Source: Acanthochromis polyacanthus (Eukaryota > Chordata > Actinopteri > Pomacentridae). From it: 64,000 bases of DNA. Below are positions 1 to 11,916 of the stretch, in pieces. The stretch is taken from contig NC_067123.1 in the NCBI RefSeq assembly GCF_021347895.1, positions 36,691,571 through 36,755,570 of the forward strand, written 5' to 3'. Numbering within the stretch: the stretch's first letter is position 1; each line of letters opens with the position of its first letter. The notes beneath the pieces are model-generated. The model was not told the origin of the DNA, made no database searches, and worked only from the letters and a program-made list of their open reading frames with translations. The position numbers were made by a program, and so were the translations under genes.

Positions 1-222
1 TAATATTTTAGAAGAATCTTTGTGTAAAAATGCCATGTTATTTTTGGTTACAGGCGGCCATGTTGATTTTAGGCCTGAAGACAGCAAAAATGTCAGCTAT
101 GATGCAAAAAGTCCTGCAATTATACATTTACCCAGTTGCAAATTTTACTGAAGTGATCTGAATACTTTCCACTACTAAATAAATGTGAATAACTGACATC
201 AAACTCTCCTCTGTCCTTGCAG

Positions 223-3200
223 CTGTACCCACCTGCCCGGCAAACAGTCACTATGAGTTCTGTGGGAGCGCCTGCCCCGCCACATGTGCAAACAGAAACT
301 CGGCCTGTAACAGCAGCTGCGTGGAGGCTTGTGTCTGCAACGACGGTTTCATCCTCAGCGGCTCCCAGTGTGTCCCCGAAGCTCAGTGCGGCTGCACGTA
401 CGAAGGCCGCTACGTGGAAGCTGAAACGTCTTTCTGGGGCGACGAGACCTGCACCGAGCTCTACACGTGCTCGGCCGGCGGAGGTTTGTCCAGCAGCCAG
501 ACCGGGTGTCCTTCAGGGCAGCAGTGCCAGGTGGTGGCCGGCCTCCGAGGCTGTTATGCCCTCAGCTACGCCACGTGCATGGTGTCCGGTGACCCGCACT
601 TTGTGACCTTTGACGGGCAGCGCTTCAACTTCCAGGGCACCTGCGTATACGAGATGGCCAGCGTCTCCTCCAACCAAACCAGCCTGGAACATTTCAGCGT
701 TGTGTTGCAGAGCAGCGGCCAAGATAAGAGGATCGGGTCCGTCGTCCAGCTGGTGGAGGTCATGGTGTACGGTTACAACTTTACCATCAGCAAAGAGTAC
801 CCTGGTGCTGTTGTGGTAAATATATAGTTTTTAAAAACAGCATACAATTAGTCCTGCAACTAAGAATGTTTTTCATAATCAATTACAAAATGCTTGTCAA
901 GTCAAATAAAGTACATGTAGCACATTTAAAACCAAGATTGTCATTGCAAATGCTAAGATTAGGACCCTACAATTTCATTTAAATATTACAATTAAGAGCA
1001 TGTAATATTGGACATGGAGCACCCAGAAACTCAAAGATCTCCCATGAGCAAGCATTCTGGTGACAGTTGGTGCCATGACTGTGTCACTGGCTGAGTGGAA
1101 AGCTACGATATTCTAATAACAATAAAATTAAGATGATGAAATGCAGCACAATGGAGAAATTAGAATAATGATATCCTGCAAAATGAGTCTGAAAAACTGT
1201 TAAAGCTGCTAAAAACTTGGAATTTCTCATTTCTACACTAAATATTTAGAATTAAATAACAATCAGAGAAAAACCCTTTTAAATATTAAGTATTGGTGTG
1301 GTCTGAGTTGGATTGTCCTGATTCTCATCCAACAACTGCATGAATGTGATCATAATTTAACTGACGTTTTGCCAAAATCCTGATTGGTGCACATAGATAT
1401 CACTTCATTATCTTTTTAATCTTAGCTCCACCAACTTCAAGAGTGGAAGAAAAGCATTTCCACATTAAGTAAAAAATGATGGTGAAGCAAGAAGGTTTTG
1501 GGTTTGAACCTGATGGTGTCTTTTTGGATGGAGTTTGCATGTTCTCCAGCTAAGACAGATCACAGTCCCTACAATATCTTTGTACTATAACACTGGTTTT
1601 TCTAATGGATGAAAAAGTGAAATGTTTATTCACAACCTTGTTCACTTCTGGTTTCCATAAAGAGTGTTAATTATTCAGCTAAATATCAGGGAAGTATGCA
1701 CAAGGGTATATTTCACTCGGAAGGAAACACTTTACTAATGTTACATCATGTCAAAATACAGAAATCTGTTGTGTTAAATAAGGTAAACTGTTCAAAATTT
1801 GGCAGAAAAACAATACGAGTATGTGGGACACCTAACCTTGACCATAACTGTTGAGGATCTTTCTTGATTGTTGCAGTTCTAATTGCATGTATTTCTATTC
1901 ATTGCTAAATGTGCAAATTACCTTTTGAACCTATTCTGTATGCCATTATTATCATTCAGGTCAATGGTGAGCTTTCCAACCTCCCTATGACTCTGGAAAA
2001 CAATAAACTCCATCTCTACACCAGCGGCTGGTTTGCTGTGATCGAGACAGACTTTGGCGCAAAGGTCTACTACGACTGGAACAGCGTAGCGTTCGTCATC
2101 GTCCCCAGCACGTACGTGGGAGCCATGCAGGGTCTCTGCGGCAACTACAACCTCAACCTTAAGGACGACATGCAGATGAGAGACGGACGTCAAGCCTCCA
2201 CCTCTGAGGAGCTCGGCCAAAGCTGGAAGCTGGCCTCCGTCCCCGGCTGCGTTGACGGCTGCAGCAGCCCCTGTCCGGGCTGCAACAGCACCCAGACGGC
2301 TCTGTACAACACCAGCAGCTACTGCGGCCTCATCAGCGACCCCGCAGGCCCGTTCCGTGACTGCCACTCCACAATCGACCCCACAGGTTTCCTGAATGAC
2401 TGCCTGTATGACGTCTGCCTGTACCAGGGCAGCGGCAGCATGCAGTGCAAGACTTTGACTGCGTATACAGCCGCCTGCCAGCTACAAGGCGTCACCGTTT
2501 ACCCCTGGAGGTCGGCTCAGTTCTGTGGTAAGATCATGGACGAATCACTGTGAATCTCTCAAACCACTTAACAATCAAAGTAACCCCGGTTCTGTGTTTC
2601 CCCTAGCCGCCCAGTGTCCATCAAACAGCCACTATGAGCTCTGCACCAGCTCCTGTCTGGGGTCATGTGAGAGTAACTCTACAACATCTTACTGTGGAGC
2701 TCAGTGCATGGAAGGATGCCCCTGCGATGAGGGTTACCTCCTGAGTGGAGATAAATGTGTGCCTGCCAACCAATGTGGCTGCATGTATGAAGGCGTATAC
2801 TACCAGCAGGGGCAGGCTTTTTACCCCGATACCAATTGCCAAATGAAATGCACCTGCAGCAATGGCACGGTAAGGACGAGGAGAATTAAGAGTCGAATTT
2901 TAGGATTCGTTTGCAGCAACGGAAATGCAGTTTGAGCTCCATTTATTCTTCCTATTAATCTCATTTGGCATAATATTGTATTCTATTCATCTATCTAAAA
3001 AGTTTAAAGACAATTTTCACCCAAATTTTCCCTAATGGTATCTAGTCCTGCAAGTAGTTTTCATTTGCAAAGGTTTTGAGATGTGTGTCTGTTTGTCTCA
3101 GGCATACAGATAAGAGGCTAATTCTTAACCCTCCTGTTGTCCTCATTTACAGGCACCAAAAAATATTGTTTCCTTGTCTGAAAAAAATCCCAAAATTCAG

Positions 3201-6200
3201 CAAAAAAATTCCCTAAATTTCTGAAAATTTGCAAAACCTTCAGGAAGAAAATTCCAATCATTCTTTAAAAGTTTCCCTTAAAAGTTAAATTTAAAAAAAA
3301 ATCCTCCAAATGTGGCAGGAAAATTCTTGTAAATATTTTTCTAAAAATGAGTAAAAATCTTCCCAAAAAATTCCTAAAAAAGATCTAAAGTGATTACATA
3401 TATATCAGTGGAACTTTTAATGTTCTCTTAAGAACATTCACATAAAAATCAACCAAAATCCAGCGAATTTCGCTGGATTTTGGTTGATTTTTATGTGAAT
3501 GTTCTTGAGAAACGTTTTTAACATTTCTTTTTTTTCCACCACAAAATGTTTAAAGACTTCCCGAAAATGTTGAAAATGTGGATATAAGAGTTTCACTATG
3601 AAAATATATATATTTTCCCCACATTTTCTAACTTTAAAACGGTTCAATCTGACCAACAGAATGACACAAGGGTTAAAGTAATCCAGTTACCATGACCCGA
3701 CTTTAACCCTGAAATGCAAGATGTGCCTGAAGAGGTGTGCTATTTGTTTGCAATCTGATTATATCACATTGTTTCGAACAAGTTTGATAACATCAGTTTT
3801 TGCTGACTCATTGTTAATTCAGTTTTGATTAAACGGACATTAACCCGACGATGTTTCCCGGAGGTTTTCAGCTCTCCCTCCGGCCTTGTGAAAGGAACAG
3901 AAAGTCTTACTGTATTTTAAATCTCATATCTGTAGAGTCCAAGGTTGTTCAGTTTACCCTTACAGTTGTGGAGCTGATTGCATTTGGATGTTATTTCAAG
4001 TGGGATTTTCAAAAAATAGCCTTGAACTGGAGGGTTGATACAAAACATGCTACTAGTTAAAACACAGGAACATAAAATAACATCACAGTTGCAGAAGACA
4101 TAGAAAACTGTAGTTTGGGAATAAAAAGTCCAAATAGAAACAGTTCATACTAATGAGTGAGGGCTGTCCTAAGTAACTGAGAAATTGAGATAAACACAAT
4201 TCATTTGAGTTCAATCCAGTTTGCACGTTATCCACGTTACACTATTGTGTAATTCATTAACCGAAAGTTCACGCTGAGGCTACTTTAAAACGACTCTTCT
4301 AGATGTTGGGCTGACTGCTATAGCTGTCACAACTTTGGAAAACATTCCTCTTAGTGCTGTCAAACGATTACAGTTTTTAATCAGATTAATCACAGGGTTG
4401 CTGTGGATTCATTTCAATGAATCACAATTAAATATCATTCATTTTTAGTCTATATTAATCACATTTAATTTTTCATGAGGAAATAGACTCAAGAAAGAAG
4501 GGGGTCTGTCTGTCTGTCTGTGACCACTTTATACAGTAAGAGAAAAAACCAAGAAGTTCAACAATTCCCTTTTAGTAAGCACTTTAGAAACAGTGGGAAG
4601 AAAAAAACTCCCTTTAACAGATAGAAACCACCAGGCTCAGGGAGGTCAGCCATCTGCCTCCACTGGTTGGGGTGAGGTTAAAGCAGCATGAGTTTTACTA
4701 ATGCTTTTTTTTTTTTTGTATTTGAATGTCCCCAACCAATTCAAACAATAACCCAGAAGGTTTGTCTTTCACTTCAGGTGCAGTGTCAGCAGTCCTCATG
4801 CGGTCCATATGAGGCGTGTGGGTTGAAAAATAACGTGCGATCCTGTCAGCCGGTGGGACAAGGAGTCTGCTCCATCTCTGGCGATCCACATTACAACACT
4901 TTTGACAACAGCTCCTACACCTTCCAAGGCACCTGCACCTACGTCGCCGCTGAAGGCTGCAACCTTAACGGCACTCAGCTCACCAGCTTCTCTGTGGTCG
5001 TGGAGAATGAGCTGTGGTACGATCTGTCCAGCGATCCCCAGGTGTCAGTGGCCAAACTTGTGGCAGTTGAAGTTTACGGACTCGTCTTGATCCTTCGCAG
5101 GAACGACATCAACATGGTTTGGGTATGTCACTGATGTTTTTACTGCTGAGGAGTTTAAACCAAGCTTAGGTTGACTTAAATGAAAATACTAGTAAATTAC
5201 AGATTTCAAGACATGACGGATAATCAAGACATTGAATTATTTTCTGCAGGTAAACGGGGTACTCCATCATCTACCACAAAGCCTCCTCAATGGTGCGGTG
5301 ACGGTTTCTCAGGAGGGAACTAATGATGTCATTCTGACCGATTTTGGCCTCAGGGTCACTTACGATCTGGTCTACCACGTCACTGTCACTGTTCCTGGAA
5401 ACTACAGGGGCAAAACTTGCGGCCTGTGCGGCAACTTTAACAACAACCAAGCAGATGAGTTCCAGCTGCCAGACGGAAGCTTCACCAAAAACTTCCAGAC
5501 CTTTGGTGCGGCGTGGAAAGTTCCCGTACCTGGAGTGGTTTGTCAGGACGGCTGTAGCGGTGACCTCTGCCCCACATGTAACGTTTCTGCAAAAGCCGCA
5601 ATTGAGACGAAATGTGCGCTCATCACCAATCCCACAGGTCCGTTTGCTGCCTGCCATGACGTGCTAGACCCTACTTCCTACTACAATGATTGTGTCTACG
5701 ACGTCTGCCTGTCTAAAGATGAACAAAGCATGCTGTGCAAAAGTATCGCTGCTTATATGTTAGACTGCCAGTACTTGGGAGGACAGGTTCAGAACTGGAG
5801 GAGTCCTTCTTTCTGCCGTGAGTCTGCTCATTTTTATTACTACACTTGACACAAATTTCTCCTGCTAAACAAGTGCTAACTCCTGCTATTTCTAACAGCG
5901 TACACATGCAGTAACAACAGCCACTATGAGACATGTATGATGCCCTGTGCCTCTCCATGTCCTGGACTCCGTAACACCATGGCATGCACCTCGACTTGTG
6001 TTGAGGGTTGTGTCTGCGATAACAACTTCTACTACAATGGAACTGGCTGCGTGCCGCTTGACCAGTGCAGCTGTTATTACAATGGCCACACATACAAGGC
6101 AAGCAGTGCATTGTTAATGTAGTGCCTTAATCTTTAGACTCTAATCATTGCATTGATAAGGCATTTTGCTTATCAGCAATCAAAGGTATTTGGATTGAAC

Positions 6201-8671
6201 AGGTACATTGGTCAATACAGTATAATTATGTCATTTATAACATTTTAAGCAGTGTAAATAAGTGTTAATTGTGCAAGCCAGACTCTCAGGACAATATAGG
6301 AGGAGGGTTTCTAGACACAACAGTGGAGTGATTCCTGGGATGGGTGTGTAGGCCAGTCGGTTCGCTCTTGTTGTCCAGACTGAAATATCTCAGGAATTAT
6401 TTGATGGAATTCCATGAAATTTGCTACGATAGTACAGTTAACAGACGATGAAGCCTGCTGATTTGGTCATCACCTTACTAAATCTTGGATTTGCATAGGA
6501 CTTCAGATTATGCTCAGATACCCTTAAAACCATGACATTTCATTTATTGTCAACTATAATTTATGATTCACACTAATCTGAGACTGCAGTCATAGAATAT
6601 CAGTATACCTGCTCAACATCGTAGACCATTTGTTAAAGATGGATATAGTGACCATGGCGTCAACCAGTGGTTTGTGGAGTTTTGAAGCCATGAGTTTGGA
6701 ATTTGGCCAAAACCATTTGAAAACAGCTGGATTGAGAGATGAGTGGAGCAGATTTATAACTCAAGGACACTATGTATGGTGATTTGGATTGTCTATTTTC
6801 CTGAAAATTGGGCCATAATCAACAAAGTAAACATCATTCTGAATTCAAAAAGCCCTGAAACTAGCAAATAAGACCATAAAATCATTAGGAATTTTCACAG
6901 AGGTAATATTTCAAGTGAAAAGTGTCTCATTATTTTTACATAGACCTCTAAACAATCAACTTTTTTTGCAACCAAAGGAGTCGCCCCCTGCTGGCTGTTA
7001 GAAAGAATGCAGATTTAATTCACTTACGAGGCTATATCCATGTTTCATATTCAGACTATGCTAAGCATCAACATGCTGCGGCAACATCCATGTTACATTA
7101 GAAAATAAGTGGTTTGTGTCCCCAGGAAGAAACTGATTTTGTTGCACTTGATAGTCAGCAGGAAGTCACAGTGTGAAGTAGCTCTGAATGTTGGACTGGT
7201 GCTTTTAAAATGTTAAACCAACAGTCTGACACAGCTTATCCAATCCAGTACTGACATGAAGGCTTTTCTGATGCTACTATGGCTGCAGATTCTCCATGTT
7301 TGTGTTTAATTTGGACCTGCTTCAAAAAATGTTCACCACAAGGGCTGCTATTTTGATATTTCCAAAAACATAACAGGGAAAATAATGAAAAAAACACATT
7401 CTTGTGCTTCTATGGATGAACTTAAATCTATTTTTGTGTCATCTGCAGATTGGAGAGACTGTTATAACTGATAACTGTCAGAGGATTAGCACCTGCCAGG
7501 CCTCTGGAGTGGTAGTATCCATGAACATGACATGCAACCCCGACGAAATCTGCCAGGTGAGGAACGGTGTGATGGGCTGCTACCTCCAGCAGTGCTCTCT
7601 GACCACCAATGGCACCCTCTCCACATTCAGCGGTGAATATGGCACCATAGCAGCGCCGGGAGGCTATGAGTTGGTCCAGAACTGCAACCAGTCATCATCA
7701 GATTGGTTCAGGGTGGTGATCAGCTTGCAGCACTGCAATCCTACTTTCAACACGTTAATGGCTGTCTACGTGTTCTTCAACAACATGATGATCGCTGTCA
7801 CCAGCAAACACGGCGTCTGGGTAAATGTTTAGATATAAACATGGCATTAGTCTTAACTATATGACCTAAAAAATGAATGTATTACAATTAAATGTTCGAT
7901 CTGTGTCCACAGGTAGATGGAAGGGAAATGACTCAGACCACCTTCTCCCAGAACAACGTGCTGATTGAGGTTTCTGATGGTACGGTGAGAATCAACAGCT
8001 CCTCCAGCATCCAGCTGTCCTTCACTCCGGCTAATGAGCTCATCATGACGGTCAGCGATGAGGTAGCGGACACGATATGTGGAGGATGTGGGAAGCTTGA
8101 GTCTTTCACCACAGCAAGAGCAGATCTGAGGCAGAAACTGCTCGTAAAACTTCACGAGATTCCGATTTCCTTGTCAGCTCTGGACATCAGTCAATGGACA
8201 GATCCTGCTTTCCCCCTGTGGTGAGTAGCACAAAGGATCTCCAGTTAACAACTCACAAAAGAAGCAAATGTTTCTAGATTTTCATTAAAGCGACTTTTGA
8301 TATAACATTTTGTACCTTGAACTGACCTGGTGGAGTCAAATAACGGTTCTAAATACATTGAAAACATAATCCTGGAAATCTACGCCCAGGGGTTTAGAAT
8401 GAAGAAAATCTGCCATCTACATTAGTTTTCCTACATGTCTGCTGCAGTAACAGCATGAAGACCAAATAAGTAATGTTGCAAATGGTACATATATTTTTGT
8501 TTGTGGATCAGTGATGCAAATAAATTGACTCTAATCGCTCCCATAATCATTATTTCTTCCTTCCGGATTATTAAATGCAGATGTTATAAATAATATTATT
8601 GCTAAATTTAGTTTCTTGTGTACTAAAGTCAACTCAACACATCATTTTTCTGTTTCCTTTTCAGTGAGTGA
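223..8671 (+). CDS. IgGFc-binding protein / zonadhesin-like secreted mucin-type protein (3' part)
   Basis: Exons read from splice sites and frame are 223-815, 1960-2527, 2607-2869, 4778-5122, 5250-5817, 5899-6098, 7449-7820, 7913-8220 and 8665-8671. They join in frame to about 1,073 residues, and the 5' part is outside the window. Domain order is TIL/TILa, VWD (SGDPHFVTFDG motif), C8, TIL/TILa, VWD (SGDPHYNTFDN, then CGLCGNFNNN), C8, TIL/TILa, and a last degenerate VWD-like unit without a GDPH motif. The sequence is dense in cysteines and N-glycosylation sequons, as expected of a secreted, disulfide-linked gel or mucus protein; in the family such chains multimerise through VWD modules. Two exons (1960-2527 and 5250-5817) are both 568 bp with the same phases, pointing to module duplication. 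FCGBP, zonadhesin and tectorin-like proteins share this architecture, so the exact orthologue is uncertain. The intron 6099-7448 appears to use a GC donor. Confidence 0.85.
3129..3672. mobile_element. piggyBac-like short element, copy 1
   Basis: A 544-bp AT-rich element begins CCCTCCTGTTGTCC and ends GACACAAGGG. It is flanked on both sides by TTAA (3125-3128 and 3673-3676), the target-site duplication of piggyBac-type transposons. It encodes nothing. Its centre holds a 77-nt perfect palindrome (3430-3506). It lies in an intron of the VWD-module gene. A second copy occurs at 29447-29934. Confidence 0.75.
4352..4470. mobile_element. hAT-type short element fragment
   Basis: The segment starts TAGTGCTGTCAAACGATTA and continues with alternating attaaTC/GATTaat motifs, a signature I recognise from abundant hAT-type short elements in fish. 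Only one end is clear, so it is probably truncated. Confidence 0.4.
6370..6490. repeat. Common fish interspersed repeat fragment
   Basis: The stretch reading GACTGAAATATCTCAGG, followed by a 'GATGGAATTCCATGAAATTTG' type block, resembles a repeat that recurs widely in fish introns. It lies inside the 1.35-kb intron 6099-7448 of the VWD-module gene. Class is uncertain; recognition is from memory of the motif only. Confidence 0.35.
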
Positions 8672-8954
8672 ACTCCATTCTCCTGCCAACTATTTATCAA
8701 CTGCTCTGATCAACATCCTTCCTTCATCATCCCTGAAATGACAGCATCTTCGATTCATAAAATCTTTTGATATATGTCTTTATGTACATATTCACGTCCA
8801 CGAACAAGAATACCACATTCATGTCAAAGCTAAAGCACAATTCCAAGCTACGATAATTTCAAAATCTATATTTGCGTATAGTTTGCTTCTATAATATCAA
8901 TTTTCCTGATGTTTTGCCCTCTAATAACAATGATATTTACTATGATGTAAGCTT

Positions 8955-8960
8955 AATAAA
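8955..8960 (+). promoter_or_regulatory. Polyadenylation signal of the VWD-module gene
   Basis: AATAAA lies about 285 bp after the predicted stop codon, in AT-rich 3' UTR-like sequence. It is the first canonical hexamer after the last exon. Confidence 0.55.
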
Positions 8961-8971
8961 CTCTTTGTCTG

Positions 8972-11911
8972 CGCTTCATGTGCAAGAGTCTGATCAAACT
9001 GCTATTTTGCCGTTATTGTTAAAGTCACACTAAATCATTTGCTGTCAAAAATAATGTCCGTGCTTTTTTTTAACCCACCATTTTCATATTTTTTTAGTTT
9101 AAAAGGTTAAGAATCAAGAATCTTTATTGTCATTGGGTTTCCAGACATCAAAATTTCAATTGGTGACTCCCAGCAATAGATGAAAGATAGAAAAAAAGGC
9201 ACACTATATTCAAATAAAATGAAAATAAAGCAAAAATCTTCTAAATATATAAACAGAATTAGTGCACATGAGCAGTAGGATGGATGGTAAAGTGCAGTCC
9301 AGTCTGAGACTGAGTTCTTTATTGCACATAGTGTGTCTGTGTTTGTGAGCAGGGGGGAAATGGACTGGACAGCTCTGGGATAAAAACTGTTTTTCAGTCT
9401 GGAAGTTATAGTTTTTAGGCATTTTTAAAGGTATCTCAGGTATCTCTGTGGGTTCTTTTGTCTACTGACAGCAAAGAAACACGAGAAGAAGTCAACAAAC
9501 CTGCTCTGACACTGCATGTGGACACAGTGACCCAGAAGTATCGTCACACTCACGTCCTCATTCAGCGCACAGAGCTGCAGCTTCAGCCACAAAGGAGTTT
9601 TCCTCACTTCACTCCCAAAATTTCACACTCATGTTTTGGCACACTCCCTTTCCTGCTTGTGAAGTAGCGCCAAGTCCTAAAATCAAGACTAAAGACTTGG
9701 CATGAAAGCATTTAAGTGAGTAGAATTACCAGCTGGTCATTAAATGCAGCTGAGAGCATTGACTTTTTAAAGTGAGAGTTTAGCAATTTGACATTAAATT
9801 TAGGAATTTTACACATCATTAGGCTATAAAACTATATGTCTCCGCTTTACTTTCACCCAGAGATGAAGGGCAACACAAATAGACAAGGTTTATTTGTCTT
9901 ATTGTGAAAATTTGTTAAAAATGATTATCCGTATTTGCAAAAAAATATATAAAATGAAGGAGTTTGTGATCATAACAGCATTTAAACTGAAAACCACATG
10001 GATCACAAGCTGTGTTTGAGAAATGCAAAGTGTTTATTTCTCCCAAAACGTCCTCAGTAAAGCAGGTGGCAGAACGGTGATAACGCAACTGTGAAAACCT
10101 CATGTTATGTCTAGAATCCTTCCAGTGAGTTCATTCACAAGAAGCAGAAGAGAGAAAAACTTGACCTACTTCAAAACTGCACAGAGTATGGAAATGTCTG
10201 AACGGTCCAGCAGCGTTGTCTTTCATTTATCAGAGCATCGTTGAGTAGGAGAATTACTGTCACTGTCCTGTAACTGTGACTAAAACATCAGTGGTGAAGT
10301 TCACCACTTTGCATCCAAGCTGCTAAAACTAGACAAGAAACTAAAACTACACTTTTGTTTTTGTGGTACAACTCATCATAGCTGCGCAATCAGTCTAAAA
10401 AGTTCAACAAAATGACTTTCTTTTCATTTTTATGAGCAAGTATTTCATATTAAAAGTGTTCTATATGTTTTAGCTTGTTGTGACATGCAGCTACACATGG
10501 GTTAGAAAATATCACTACTTGACTTCTGCATTATAATTTTTGTGTTAATTTGTGCTCACGGATCACATTTTCATCTCACCCATAATCAGAGATTATTTGA
10601 TCTACTTGTATAAAAAAATGCTGATTCGTGAATCAATGGCACGATGGGGGAAAAATGTAAAATTTCAGGCTTTTATTTTTATTATTTCCTGAAATATTGT
10701 GGTAAAAACATAGCTTCAAATTTGCTAAATGTGAAAAATGTGCTGAAAGTAGGTCAGCAGGCAATTTCTAAATATTCTTTTAAAATATAGGAATGATATA
10801 TGAAACTAAGATATAATATTCATATTTTATGCTCCAAAAAAATCTGACAAATTGTCCTAAAAATGTAATTTCAGATTGAATTAGTCTCGTGATATTAACT
10901 AGAAAAAATAGACATTCAGTCAAACAGCACTTGAAATCACAAAGAGTGCAATTTGAAAATAATTGCACCAGTGGGGAGTCAGAAAATAAATGGCAAATGA
11001 CTTATTGACTTTACATGCTGCTGTTCCACTCTCATGTACAACAATTTCCAGCACACAGTGGGTTTGTAAACACATATATGTTGTTCTTTCTGGATCATAC
11101 ATATGATGAAATGGCAGTAAATCATGTGGAATCTTAAAAATGCAACCCACAGGTATAATTTCAAAACAATTGTTTGAAGTTGAAGAAGTAATGAACAACA
11201 CGTGCATCCTTTATTCTGCTCACAACAGAGCTGGTGTGTGGAAAACAACATGAGACATAACAACATGTTCAGCGTTTCCGGCTGTGTGGGAACCAGCCTC
11301 TGATAACGGAACACACACTCATCCAGGTTTCACAAAGCGGGATGAAGGAGTTTGCCGTAAGTTGTGTGGAGTTTCCCGAAAAGAGCTGTGAGTGGTTTTA
11401 ATAAACATTTATCACCCACTTTGTCTGCCCAGCACTGATAAGATAAACTGATTTTTTTCTACTCCCAGGTTAAATAAAAAGAGCATAACAACGTAGGAGC
11501 ATAATTTGGCATTCATGTTTGTTACATCCGGGATGAAAAATGTTGAGCGGACTTTTTCCTTTTTCATCTCTCATAGTTTCGGTCTCCTGCAGTTTCAGTG
11601 ACTTTGAGGCATTTCTCGAACTTGATGATGCTATGATTAAGGCGTGCCAACTTGAGATTGATGCAGAGAAATGACCCTCATTACTCTGCAGTGTTGCTGA
11701 AAAATGTTTGGGGGAAATAAGCACAATGTAGTTCTTCAATCAGTTTCAAGAACTACTCATGAAAGTATGAAATAGTAGCTTTATATTATTCTCTAGGAAT
11801 GATTTATGGGTGTGTCTGGTTGTCTCTGTGCTAAATTTTGATAATATAGGGTTAATGTTTGGTAAAAGACAACAGAGACTCCAGGTCATCCAGGATGCTG
11901 CAGGCCGTGTG
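8972..11911. other. Intergenic, no gene seen
   Basis: No reading frame here has a recognisable domain, codon bias or splice structure. Around 9100-9430 there is a degenerate repeat beginning AGAATCTTTATTGTCATT and passing through a 'gctctgggataaaaactgtt' block, like the antisense 3' part of a fish LINE. The rest is AT-rich unique-looking sequence. Confidence 0.5.
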
Positions 11912-11916
11912 CAAAC

